Below are positions 1 through 7,811 of a stretch of DNA of 64,000 nt, piece after piece. Origin of the DNA: Asanoa siamensis. GTDB taxonomy: Bacteria; Actinomycetota; Actinomycetes; Mycobacteriales; Micromonosporaceae. The stretch lies in NCBI RefSeq assembly GCF_016862555.1, contig NZ_BONE01000030.1, forward strand, positions 1 through 64,000, read 5' to 3'. Below the pieces are notes generated by a model. That model was given only the letters and a program-made list of their open reading frames with translations. It made no database searches and was not told where the DNA came from. Position 1 is the first letter of the stretch. Every line of letters starts with the position of its first letter. Both the position numbers and the translations under genes were made by a program.

Positions 1-322
1 GGCGCTTGAGCTCGCCGATGATGGTCGGGATCGCGTAGCCGGCGAAGTCGACGCCGCGGCTGGGGTCGAACTTGTCGACCGCCTTGATGAGGCCGACGGC
101 GGCGGTCTGGAGCAGGTCGTCGGTGGGCTCGCCACGGCCGCTGTAGCGGTGGGCGAGGTGGTTGGCCAGGGGGAGCCAGGCCTCGATGGTGCGGTCGCGC
201 AAGGCCGCCCGGGAGGGGTGCGTCGGGGGCAGTGCGGCGAGGGCGGTGAGCAGCTCGGTCGCGGTGTCGGTGAGCGGGGCGGTGCGCGTCTCGTCGACCT
301 TCTCCACCGTCTGCACGGTCAT
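1..322 (-). CDS. SigF/SigB-family RNA polymerase sigma factor (5' part)
   Basis: The first 107 codons of a gene that runs off the left edge. The protein starts MTVQTVEKVDETRT and contains sigma region 2: DDLLQTAAVGLIKAVDKFDP at residues 69-86 and the YAIPTIIGELKR stretch at 96-107, both typical of the SigB/SigF/SigG type 3 sigma factors used for stress and development in actinobacteria. A GGAGG ribosome site lies 7-8 bases before the ATG. Anti-sigma or anti-anti-sigma partners are not in the window. SigB-type promoter elements are present before several genes further right, so it could control them, but this is inference. Regions 3 and 4 are outside the window, so the exact subfamily is unproven. 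Confidence 0.9.
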   Translation of the reverse strand, partial: MTVQTVEKVDETRTAPLTDTATELLTALAALPPTHPSRAALRDRTIEAWLPLANHLAHRYSGRGEPTDDLLQTAAVGLIKAVDKFDPSRGVDFAGYAIPTIIGELKR

Positions 323-515
323 CGGGGGGACCTCCTGCAGTTGATATGTGCCTGAAGCTGAATGTTGCTATGGAGCACGGACTGGCCGTTCGGCACTCAC
401 CGTAGCCTGTTCGTCCAGCGAAAAGCTAGCCGAACGGCCGATGGATATAACACGCGAATGGGGCATAGCGGGGTGTATTACTGAAGATTTTCGACTCCGA
501 CTAGGGTGATGGGGC
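323..515. other. divergent intergenic region, sigma factor / purine operon
   Basis: No gene is visible here. It must hold the promoters for the leftward sigma factor and the rightward purine operon. It contains a 10-bp perfect inverted repeat (384-393 and 430-439) and an AT-richer stretch around 440-500 that stands out from the GC-rich surroundings. Confidence 0.6.
384..439. repeat. 10-bp inverted repeat in sigma gene leader
   Basis: GGCCGTTCGG at 384-393 is repeated as its exact reverse complement CCGAACGGCC at 430-439, with 36 bases between. It could form a long-loop hairpin in the leader of the sigma gene or be a paired operator. Confidence 0.5.
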
Positions 516-1178
516 ATGACCGCCGGGCTCGTTCTCGCCGCCGGAGCCGGTCGCCGGTACGGCGGCCCGAAGGCGCTCGTCCGCCGCGACGGGGCCCTGC
601 TGGTCGAGCGCGCGGTCGCCACGGCCCGTGCGGGCGGCCTCGCCCCGGTCTATGTCGTGGTCGGTGCGGCCGCCGACCGGGTCCGCGCCGAGGCCGACCT
701 CGGCGACGCGGTGCTCGTCGACAACCCCGACTGGCCGACTGGCATGGGCTCGTCCCTGCGGGCCGGCCTGGCCGCGCTCCGGGAGACCGAGGCTGAGGCG
801 GCCGCCGTGCTGCTGGTCGACATGCCCGGCATCACCGCCGCCGCGATCGCCCGGGTCACCGACGGTGCCGGCCCGCAGACGCTGGCGATGGGCGGCTACG
901 ACGACCGCCGCGGCCATCCGGTCGTGCTCGGGCGTGGCCACTGGGTGGGCGTCGCCGACACCGCGGCCGGGGACGCCGGCGCCCGCGCCTACCTGCGCGC
1001 CCACGCGGCCGCCGTCACCGTCGTGCCGTGCGGCGACGTCGCCGACGACACCGACCTGGACACCCCCGACGACATCGGCCCGGACACCCCCGACGACATC
1101 GGCCCGGACACCCCCGACGACCAGGACACGCCGTCGCCGGGTGCGGAACGCCTTGATCGGGGGCGCGCGCTGGAGTAG
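516..1178 (+). CDS. MobA-like nucleotidyltransferase (PucB-type XDH accessory)
   Basis: A 220-residue protein of the MobA/MocA NTP-transferase family. The N-terminus LVLAAGAGRRYGGPKAL is the nucleotide-binding loop, DNPDWPTGMGSSLRAGL follows at about residues 68-84, and LLVDMPGI at about 108-115 gives the metal-binding aspartate. Such enzymes cytidylate the molybdenum cofactor; B. subtilis PucB, in the purine operon, has this role for xanthine dehydrogenase. It is the first gene of the operon that encodes the three dehydrogenase subunits, which supports the same job. The C-terminal 50 residues are unusual: a low-complexity acidic tail with three near-identical DTPDDIGP units encoded by a 24-bp tandem repeat. 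Confidence 0.85.
   Translation: MTAGLVLAAGAGRRYGGPKALVRRDGALLVERAVATARAGGLAPVYVVVGAAADRVRAEADLGDAVLVDNPDWPTGMGSSLRAGLAALRETEAEAAAVLLVDMPGITAAAIARVTDGAGPQTLAMGGYDDRRGHPVVLGRGHWVGVADTAAGDAGARAYLRAHAAAVTVVPCGDVADDTDLDTPDDIGPDTPDDIGPDTPDDQDTPSPGAERLDRGRALE
1059..1121 (+). repeat. 24-bp tandem repeat inside the MobA-like gene
   Basis: Two perfect 24-bp units (1059-1082 and 1083-1106) and 15 bases of a third encode DTPDDIGP repeats in the C-terminal tail. The period is a multiple of three, so copy number can change without breaking the frame. Confidence 0.9.
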
Positions 1179-1210
1179 TCATTCGGTATCCGCTTCACGA
1201 GGAGGACGTC

Positions 1211-2026
1211 ATCGGCGACGTCGACCGTTTCAACCGGCTCCCGCCCGCCGAGGCCGAGCGCGAGTTGCTCGCCTGCTGCGCGGCACCCGTCTGGGCGGAG
1301 GCGGTCGCCGCCGGCCGCCCGTACCCCGATCGCACCGCCCTGCTGGCCGCGGCCGACGCCGCGCTGCGCCGGCTCACCTGGAACGACGTCTCGCTCGCGA
1401 TCGCCGCGCACCCGCGGATCGGCGAGCGCCCGAGCGGCGGCGACCGCGAGTCCAACTGGTCGCGGCAGGAGCAGTCCGGAGTGGCGGCCGACGCCGACAC
1501 GCTGACCGCCCTCAAGCGGGCCAACCTCGACTACGAGCGCCGCTTCGACCACGTCTTCCTCGTCTTCGCGACCGGGAAGTCGCAGGCCGAGATCCTCGAC
1601 GCGCTGCGGCACCGGCTCGACAACGACGCGGCCACCGAGCAGCGGGTCGTCCAGGAGGAGCTCCGCAAGATCGCGCTGCTACGGCTGGAGCGGCTGGTCA
1701 CCGACCCGACGGCGCCGCTCACGACCCACGTGCTCGACCTCGAGCGCGGCCGGCCCGCGGCGGGTGTCGCGGTGCGCCTCGAACGCGGCGCGGAGATGCT
1801 GGCCAAGGGCCGCACCGACGACGACGGCCGGCTCCGCGAGTGGGTGCCGGCGGAGGGCTGGGCGGCCGGCGACTACCGGCTCGTCTTCGACGTCGCCGGC
1901 TACCTCGACGGCGCGACGTTCTTCCCCGAGGTCACCGTCGGTTTCCGGGTCACCGCACCCGACCAGCACCACCACGTGCCGCTGCTGCTCAACCGGCACG
2001 GCTACACGACCTACCGGGGGAGCTGA
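1211..2026 (+). CDS. bifunctional OHCU decarboxylase / 5-hydroxyisourate hydrolase
   Basis: A fusion of the two enzymes that turn the urate oxidase product into S-allantoin. Residues 1 to about 165 are OHCU decarboxylase, with FNRLPPAEAERELL at the N-terminus, the active-site loop HPRIGERP, and SRQEQSGV. Residues from about 168 to 271 are the transthyretin-like HIU hydrolase, from LTTHVLDLERGRPAAGV to the signature end YRGS. The start is odd. A strong GAGGAGG site (1199-1205) is followed five bases later by ATC at 1211, exactly where family alignment needs the start. No ATG, GTG or TTG is in frame between the previous gene and a TTG at 1265, which would delete conserved residues. An ATC start or a base error is therefore implied. 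The urate oxidase gene follows six bases after the stop. Confidence 0.88.
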   Translation: MGDVDRFNRLPPAEAERELLACCAAPVWAEAVAAGRPYPDRTALLAAADAALRRLTWNDVSLAIAAHPRIGERPSGGDRESNWSRQEQSGVAADADTLTALKRANLDYERRFDHVFLVFATGKSQAEILDALRHRLDNDAATEQRVVQEELRKIALLRLERLVTDPTAPLTTHVLDLERGRPAAGVAVRLERGAEMLAKGRTDDDGRLREWVPAEGWAAGDYRLVFDVAGYLDGATFFPEVTVGFRVTAPDQHHHVPLLLNRHGYTTYRGS

Positions 2027-2031
2027 CGGCG

Positions 2032-2889
2032 ATGGCGATCACCCTGGGCGACAACCAGTACGGCAAGGCCGGGGTCCGCCTCGTCCGGGTGGCCCGCGAC
2101 GGGCCGCGGCACGAACTGCGCGACCTGACCGTCAGCGTCGCGCTGGCCGGCGACCTGGCCGCCGCGCACCAGGGTGACAACAGCGGCGTGCTGCCGACCG
2201 ACACCCAGAAGAACACGGTGTACGCGTTCGCGAAGCGCTACGGCGTCGGCGAGCCGGAGGCGTTCGGCCTGCTGCTGGCCCGGCACTTCGTCGACACCCA
2301 GCCGACGATCCACCGGGCCCGGGTCGACCTGACCGAGCACCCGTGGTCGCGCCTCGGCCCGCACTCGTTCGCCCGCGACGGCGGCACCACCCGGCACGCC
2401 ACCGTGACCGTCACCGCGGAGGCGTCCCACGTGGTCAGCGGGCTGTCGGGGCTGGTGCTGCTGAACACCACCGACTCGGAGTTCCACGGCTACGTGCGCG
2501 ACGGCTACACGACGCTGCCGGAGGCCACCGACCGGATCCTGGCGACCGAGGTCCAGGCGCGCTGGCGCTGGGCGGCGGTCGGCTCCGGCCCGTCATGGTC
2601 GACCTCCTGGCAGGGCGTACGCGACGAGTTGGTGGCCGCGTTCGTCGAGACCTACAGCTACTCGCTCCAGCAGACGCTGTACGCGATGGGCAGCCGGGCG
2701 CTGGAGAAGCACCCGGAGATCGCCGAGGTGCGGCTCACGCTGCCCAACAAGCACCACTTCCTGGTCGACCTGGCGCCGTTCGGGCTCGGCAACGACAACG
2801 AGGTGTACGTCGCCACCGACCGCCCGTACGGCCTGATCGAAGGCACCGTGCTGCGCGACGACGTGCCGCCTGCCCCGGAAGCGTGGTGA
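2032..2889 (+). CDS. pucL: urate oxidase (uricase)
   Basis: A cofactor-independent urate oxidase of 285 residues, close to the usual family length, converting urate to 5-hydroxyisourate and hydrogen peroxide. The two tandem T-fold domains are complete. The expected catalytic residues are visible: Lys12 in DNQYGKAGVRL, Thr56 in LPTDTQKN and His241 in NKHHFLVDL. The product passes directly to the HIU hydrolase/OHCU decarboxylase fusion encoded just upstream. The ATG lies six bases after that gene's stop. A much longer open frame extends upstream in the same frame from 628, but it overlaps the two preceding genes and has no uricase similarity. Confidence 0.96.
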   Translation: MAITLGDNQYGKAGVRLVRVARDGPRHELRDLTVSVALAGDLAAAHQGDNSGVLPTDTQKNTVYAFAKRYGVGEPEAFGLLLARHFVDTQPTIHRARVDLTEHPWSRLGPHSFARDGGTTRHATVTVTAEASHVVSGLSGLVLLNTTDSEFHGYVRDGYTTLPEATDRILATEVQARWRWAAVGSGPSWSTSWQGVRDELVAAFVETYSYSLQQTLYAMGSRALEKHPEIAEVRLTLPNKHHFLVDLAPFGLGNDNEVYVATDRPYGLIEGTVLRDDVPPAPEAW

Positions 2890-2891
2890 CC

Positions 2892-3749
2892 ATGGAGTTC
2901 CTGCAGCCGGCCGACTGGGCCGAGGCATTGGCCGTGAAGGCGGCCCACCCCGACGCGCTGCCGATCGCCGGCGGCACCGACGTGATGGTCGACCTCAACT
3001 TTGACCGCGCCCGCCCCGGCGCGCTGCTCGACCTCACCCGGGTGACCGACCTGACCGACTGGGGCACCGACGGCGACTGGCTGCGGGTCGGCGCCGGCGT
3101 CACCTACCGGCGGCTGATCGACGAGCTGGCCGGCCGGGTGCCGGGGCTGGCGCTGGCGTCCCGCACGGTCGGCTCGCCGCAGATCCGCAACCGCGGCACG
3201 GTCGGCGGCAACCTCGGCTCCGCCTCGCCGGCCGGTGACGCGCACCCGGCGCTGCTCGCCGCCGGCGCGCTGGTCGAGCTCGCCTCGGTGCGCGGCACCC
3301 GGCGGGTGCCCGTCACCGAGTACTTCACCGGCCCGAAGCGCTCGGTCCGCACGCCCGACGAGCTGATCGCCGCGTTCCTGGTGCCGGCCCGGCCGGGCGC
3401 CGAGCAGTTCGCCAAGGTCGGCACCCGTAACGCGATGGTGATCGCGGTCTGCTCGTTCGCGCTCTCCCTCGACGCCGCGACCCGCACGGTCGGCACCGGG
3501 ATCGGCTCGGCCGGCCCGACACCGCTGCGGGCCACCGAGGCGGAGGCGTTCCTCGCCGCCGAGCTGCCGTGGGAGACGCGCGGCGCGGTGCCGGAGAGCG
3601 TGGCGGCCCGGTTCGGCGAGCTGGTCGGGTCGGCCGCTCGGCCGATCGACGACGTGCGCGGCAGCGCCGACTATCGACGGCACGCGCTGGCGGTGCTGGC
3701 CCGGCGGGCGCTCGCCTGGGCCTGGACGGATCCGGGAGGTGCGGTGTGA
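2892..3749 (+). CDS. xanthine dehydrogenase, FAD-binding subunit
   Basis: The medium subunit (285 residues) of a three-part molybdenum hydroxylase that oxidises hypoxanthine/xanthine to urate. FAD contacts are seen at PIAGGTDVMV (residues 24-33) and RGTVGGNLGSASPAGDAHPA (101-120), and the CO-dehydrogenase-flavoprotein-type C-terminal domain follows. It begins two bases after the uricase stop and its own stop overlaps the next gene (GTGA), so it is translationally coupled with the iron-sulphur subunit. It corresponds to PucC-type proteins of B. subtilis. Specificity for xanthine is inferred from operon context. Confidence 0.93.
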   Translation: MEFLQPADWAEALAVKAAHPDALPIAGGTDVMVDLNFDRARPGALLDLTRVTDLTDWGTDGDWLRVGAGVTYRRLIDELAGRVPGLALASRTVGSPQIRNRGTVGGNLGSASPAGDAHPALLAAGALVELASVRGTRRVPVTEYFTGPKRSVRTPDELIAAFLVPARPGAEQFAKVGTRNAMVIAVCSFALSLDAATRTVGTGIGSAGPTPLRATEAEAFLAAELPWETRGAVPESVAARFGELVGSAARPIDDVRGSADYRRHALAVLARRALAWAWTDPGGAV

Positions 3750-4213
3750 GGGTCACCTGCGTGGTCAACGGCGAGACCCGCGAGGCCGACGACGTCTGGC
3801 CCGGCGAGAGCCTGCTGTTCGTGCTTCGCGAACGGCTCGGCCTGCCCGGCGCCAAGAACGCCTGCGAGCAGGGGGAGTGCGGCTCCTGCACGGTCTATCT
3901 CGACGGTCAGCCGGTGTGCGCCTGCCTGGTGGCGGCCGGGCAGGCTCAGGGGCGCACCGTCACCACGGTGGAGGGGCTCGCGCCCGGCTCCGGCGAGGAG
4001 CAGCTCGACCGGGTGCAGCGGGCGTTCCTCGCGACCGGCGCCGTGCAGTGCGGTTTCTGCACGCCGGGCCTGATCGTCGCGGTGCACGACCTGCTGGCCC
4101 GCGACCCGGCGCCGAGCGACCCCGACATCCGCGAGGCGCTGGCCGGCAACCTGTGCCGGTGCACGGGCTACGAGAAGATCATGGAAGCCGTACGGCTGGC
4201 GGCGACGTCATGA
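3746..4213 (+). CDS. xanthine dehydrogenase, [2Fe-2S] subunit
   Basis: A 155-residue small subunit carrying two [2Fe-2S] clusters. The plant-ferredoxin-type cluster uses Cys40, Cys45, Cys48 and Cys60 ([16 protein letters not shown]). The second uses Cys102 and Cys105 (QCGFCTPG) with Cys137 and Cys139 (NLCRCTGY). It starts with GTG inside the stop of the FAD subunit and ends in a four-base overlap with the deaminase gene. It carries electrons between the molybdenum and FAD subunits. All eight cysteines are present, so the protein looks functional. Confidence 0.95.
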   Translation: MRVTCVVNGETREADDVWPGESLLFVLRERLGLPGAKNACEQGECGSCTVYLDGQPVCACLVAAGQAQGRTVTTVEGLAPGSGEEQLDRVQRAFLATGAVQCGFCTPGLIVAVHDLLARDPAPSDPDIREALAGNLCRCTGYEKIMEAVRLAATS

Positions 4214-5562
4214 TCCTCATCGAGAACTGCGCGGTCGCGACCGTCGACGCCGACGGCACCGAGTACGCCGACGGGCACGTGGTGATCGGTGACGACGGCC
4301 GGATCGCCGCGGTCGGCGCCGGGCACGCCGGCCGCTACCAGTCGATCCGCCGCATCGACGGCACCGGATGCCTGCTCGCCCCCGGCCTGGTCAACACCCA
4401 CCACCACCTCTACCAGTGGGCGACCCGCGGGCTGGCCCAGGACGGCACGCTGTTCGAGTGGCTGACCACGCTCTACCCGATCTGGGCCGGGATCGACGCC
4501 GAGATCGTGTCGGCGACGACCGCGGCCGGGCTCGGCTGGCTGGCCCTGTCGGGCTGCACGACCAGCACCGACCACCACTACGTCTACCCGGGCGGCGCCG
4601 GTGACCTGATGGCCGCCCAGGTCGAGGCGGCCCGCGAGGTCGGCCTGCGGTTCCACCCGACCCGCGGCTCGATGGACCTGGGCCGGTCGGCCGGCGGCCT
4701 GCCGCCCGACGAGGTCGTGGAGAAGACCGACGAGGCGCTCGCGGCCACCGAGGAGGCGATCAACCGCTACCACGACCCCGCGCCCGACTCGCTGCTGCGG
4801 ATCGCGGTCGCGCCCTGCTCGCCGTTCTCGGTCACGGGCCGGCTGATGGAGGAGGCGGCGGCGCTGGCCCGGCGGCACGGCGTGCGGCTGCACACCCACC
4901 TGGCCGAGACGGCCGACGAGACCGACTTCTGCCGCAAGCAGTTCGACTGCACGCCGGTCGAGTACGCGGAGCGGGTCGGCTGGCTCGGCGAGGACGTCTG
5001 GCTCGCCCACGCGGTGCACCTCGACGACGCCGCGATCGCCAAGCTCGCCGCCACCGGCACCGCGGTCGCGCACTGCCCGAGCTCCAACGCCCGCCTCGGC
5101 GCCGGCCTGGCCCGGGTCCGCGACCTGCTCGACGCCGGCGTGCCGGTCGGTCTCGGTGTCGACGGCGCCGCGTCGCAGGAGGCCAACCAGCTCGGCGCCG
5201 AGCTGCGGCAGGCGCTCTACACCGCCCGGCTGCGCGGCGGGCCGACCGGGCTGACCGCCCGCGAGGCGCTGCGGCTCGGCACGATGGGCGGGGCCCGCTG
5301 TCTCGGCCGCGAGGCGGAGCTCGGCTCCATCGAGAAGGGCAAGCTGGCCGACCTGGCCCTGTGGCGGCTCGACGACCTCGGGCACGCCGGCATCGACGAC
5401 CCGGTCGCCGCGCTGGTGTTCGGCCCACCGGCCACATTGGAGCTGCTGACGGTCGGCGGCCGGACCATCGTGGAGTACGGCGAGCTGCGGACCGCCGACG
5501 ACCGGGACCTGACCCGGCGCAGCCGGCGGGCGCACCGCACACTGATGCGGAGGGCGCGATGA
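4210..5562 (+). CDS. 8-oxoguanine/guanine deaminase (amidohydrolase)
   Basis: A 450-residue amidohydrolase of the chlorohydrolase/ATZ-TRZ group with metal ligands HxH at residues 64-66 (VNTHHHLYQW), HTHLAE, HAVHLDD and the catalytic Asp in GVDGAASQEAN. Close relatives are commonly named 8-oxoguanine deaminase (8-oxoguanine to urate); a guanine-to-xanthine role would also suit the operon. The gene sits between the iron-sulphur and molybdenum subunits of xanthine dehydrogenase with ATGA overlaps on both sides, so it should be made in step with them. If it acts on 8-oxoguanine, it makes urate directly and bypasses the dehydrogenase. Confidence 0.85.
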   Translation: MILIENCAVATVDADGTEYADGHVVIGDDGRIAAVGAGHAGRYQSIRRIDGTGCLLAPGLVNTHHHLYQWATRGLAQDGTLFEWLTTLYPIWAGIDAEIVSATTAAGLGWLALSGCTTSTDHHYVYPGGAGDLMAAQVEAAREVGLRFHPTRGSMDLGRSAGGLPPDEVVEKTDEALAATEEAINRYHDPAPDSLLRIAVAPCSPFSVTGRLMEEAAALARRHGVRLHTHLAETADETDFCRKQFDCTPVEYAERVGWLGEDVWLAHAVHLDDAAIAKLAATGTAVAHCPSSNARLGAGLARVRDLLDAGVPVGLGVDGAASQEANQLGAELRQALYTARLRGGPTGLTAREALRLGTMGGARCLGREAELGSIEKGKLADLALWRLDDLGHAGIDDPVAALVFGPPATLELLTVGGRTIVEYGELRTADDRDLTRRSRRAHRTLMRRAR

Positions 5563-7811
5563 CCGTCAGCACCGTGGCGCCGGCGACCGTCGAGGGCGGC
5601 GTGGGCACGTCGGCCCGCCGCCCGGACGGCATCCTCAAGGTGGCCGGCGAGTTCGCGTACTCGTCCGACCTGTGGGCCGACGAGATGCTCTGGGGCGCGA
5701 CCGTCCGCTCGCCGCACCCGAGCGCCGAGATCCGCGCCATCGACATCACGGCGGCGGTCGCGCTGCCGGGCGTCTACGCCGTGCTCACCGCCGCCGACGT
5801 GCCCGGCGCCCGCCACTACGGCCTCGAGGTGGTCGACCAGCCGGTGCTGGCGATCGACGAGGTGCGCTACGAGGGCGAGCCGGTGGCGATCGTGGCCGCC
5901 GACCACCCGGAGACCGCCCGCCGCGCCGCCGCCCGGATCACCGTGGAGTACGCGGTCCGCGCCCCGGTCACCGACCCCGAGGACGCGCTGTCCCGGGGCG
6001 ACCTCGTGCGGCACGTTCCCGTGCGCCGCTTCGCGTCGGCCGGTGGCACCGCGCTGACCGCCGACGTCGTGGTCACCGGGACCTACGAGGTCGGCATGCA
6101 GGACCAGGCGTTCCTCGGCCCGGAGTCGGGGCTCGCGGTGCCGGCCGAGGACGGCGGGATCGACCTGTTCGTCGCCACGCAGTGGCTGCACGTCGACCAG
6201 AAGCAGGTGGCCGCCTGCCTGGGGCTGCCGGCCGAGAAGGTCCGGCTCAGCCTGGCCGGCGTCGGTGGCGCCTTCGGCGCCCGCGAGGACCTCTCGATGC
6301 AGGTGCACGCGTCGCTGCTGGCGCTGCACACCGGCAAGCCCGTCAAGATGGTGTACGGGCGGGAGGAGTCGTTCTTCGGCCACGTGCACCGGCACCCGGC
6401 CCGGCTGTCCTATGAGCACGGTGCCACCCGCGACGGGAAGCTGCTCTACGTCAAGGCCCGCATCGTGCTCGACGGTGGTGCCTACACGTCGTCGACGCCG
6501 GCCGTGGTGGCCAACGCGGCCACGCTCGGCGTCGGGCCCTACGACGTGCCGACCGTGGTGGTCGAGGCGTACGGCGTCTACACCAACAACCCGCCGTGCG
6601 GCGCGATGCGCGGCTTCGGGGCGGTGCAGGCCTGCTTCGCGTACGAGTCGCAGATGGACAAGCTCGCCGCCGAGGTCGGTCTGGACCCGGTCGAGCTGCG
6701 CCGCCGCAACGCGATGACGACCGGCTCCGTGATGCCGACCGGCCAGCTCGTGCACGGCCCGGCGCCCGTCGCGGACCTGCTCGCCCTCGTGCGGGACCGC
6801 CCGCTGCCCCCGGCGGCCACCGGCGATCCGCGCGAGCGCCCGGGCGGGGTGGCCAACACGACGCGCGGCGAGGGCGTGGTGCGCGGCGTCGGCTACGCGA
6901 TCGGCATCAAGAACGTCTGCTTCTCCGAGGGCTTCGACGACTTCGCCACCGCCCGGGTGCGGCTGTCGGTCGTCGGCGGCGAGCCCGCCGTGCTGGTGCA
7001 CACCGCGGCCGCCGAGGTCGGGCAGGGCCTCGTCACCGTGCAGGCCCAGATCGCCCGCACGGAGCTCGGCGTGACCAAGGTGACCGTGGCGACCGCCGAC
7101 ACCTCGGTCGGCAGCGCCGGATCGTCGTCGGCGTCCCGGCAGACCTACATGACCGGCGGTGCGGTGCGGGCGGCCTGCCAGGCCGTGAAGGCCACGGTGC
7201 TCGCCCGGGTCGGCCGCGCCGGCGAGCTGGCGCTGGTCGACGGCAAGGTGGTCGCCTCCGACGGCGCGGTCGTCGCGTCGCTGGTCGACCTGCTCGGCAA
7301 CGACGTGGTCGAGGAGACCGTGGAGTGGCGGCACAAACCGACCCGGCCGCTGGACCCGGTAACCGGCCAGGGCGACGCCCACGTCCAGTACGCGTTCGCC
7401 GCGCACCGGGCCGTCGTCGACGTCGACACCGAGCTGGGCCTGGTGCGGGTGGTCGAGATCGCGACCGCGCAGGACGTCGGCAAGGCGGTCAACCCGCAGG
7501 CGGTCGTCGGCCAGATCCAGGGCGGCACCGCGCAGGGGCTCGGCCTCGCGGTGATGGAGGAGGTGCAGGTGGTCGACGGGGTCATCCGCAACCCGTCCTT
7601 CACCGACTACCTGATCCCGACGATCCTCGACATGCCGCCGATGGCGGTCGACGTGCTGGAGATGGGCGACCCGGACGCGCCGTACGGCCTGCGCGGCGTC
7701 GGTGAGCCACCGACCATCTCGTCGACACCGGCCGTGGTGGCCGCGATCCGGGCGGCGACCGGGCGCCCGCTGACCCGCGTCCCCGTGCGTCCGGAGCACA
7801 TCGCGCTATGA
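5559..7811 (+). CDS. xanthine dehydrogenase, molybdopterin-binding subunit
   Basis: The large catalytic subunit, 750 residues. The N-terminal alpha/beta hammerhead domain (about 20-130) is followed by molybdopterin-binding domains with [34 protein letters not shown] and [17 protein letters not shown]. The C-terminal [16 protein letters not shown] holds the conserved catalytic glutamate (GVGE). It starts inside the stop of the deaminase gene and ends overlapping the DUF6986 gene. With the two smaller subunits and the MobA-like protein it forms a complete molybdenum hydroxylase system. Xanthine as substrate is inferred from the flanking urate-pathway genes. Confidence 0.94.
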   Translation: MTVSTVAPATVEGGVGTSARRPDGILKVAGEFAYSSDLWADEMLWGATVRSPHPSAEIRAIDITAAVALPGVYAVLTAADVPGARHYGLEVVDQPVLAIDEVRYEGEPVAIVAADHPETARRAAARITVEYAVRAPVTDPEDALSRGDLVRHVPVRRFASAGGTALTADVVVTGTYEVGMQDQAFLGPESGLAVPAEDGGIDLFVATQWLHVDQKQVAACLGLPAEKVRLSLAGVGGAFGAREDLSMQVHASLLALHTGKPVKMVYGREESFFGHVHRHPARLSYEHGATRDGKLLYVKARIVLDGGAYTSSTPAVVANAATLGVGPYDVPTVVVEAYGVYTNNPPCGAMRGFGAVQACFAYESQMDKLAAEVGLDPVELRRRNAMTTGSVMPTGQLVHGPAPVADLLALVRDRPLPPAATGDPRERPGGVANTTRGEGVVRGVGYAIGIKNVCFSEGFDDFATARVRLSVVGGEPAVLVHTAAAEVGQGLVTVQAQIARTELGVTKVTVATADTSVGSAGSSSASRQTYMTGGAVRAACQAVKATVLARVGRAGELALVDGKVVASDGAVVASLVDLLGNDVVEETVEWRHKPTRPLDPVTGQGDAHVQYAFAAHRAVVDVDTELGLVRVVEIATAQDVGKAVNPQAVVGQIQGGTAQGLGLAVMEEVQVVDGVIRNPSFTDYLIPTILDMPPMAVDVLEMGDPDAPYGLRGVGEPPTISSTPAVVAAIRAATGRPLTRVPVRPEHIAL

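Noticed and set aside
628-2889. A 753-residue open frame leading into urate oxidase
   Set aside because: The first 468 codons overlap two well-supported genes in another frame and are Arg/Pro/Ala-rich, as expected from reading GC-rich DNA out of frame. Only the part from 2032 is uricase.
5217-7799. An 860-residue minus-strand open frame
   Set aside because: It lies opposite the xanthine dehydrogenase large subunit and deaminase genes, and its composition (His, Arg, Gly, Asp-rich without domains) is that of an antisense shadow.
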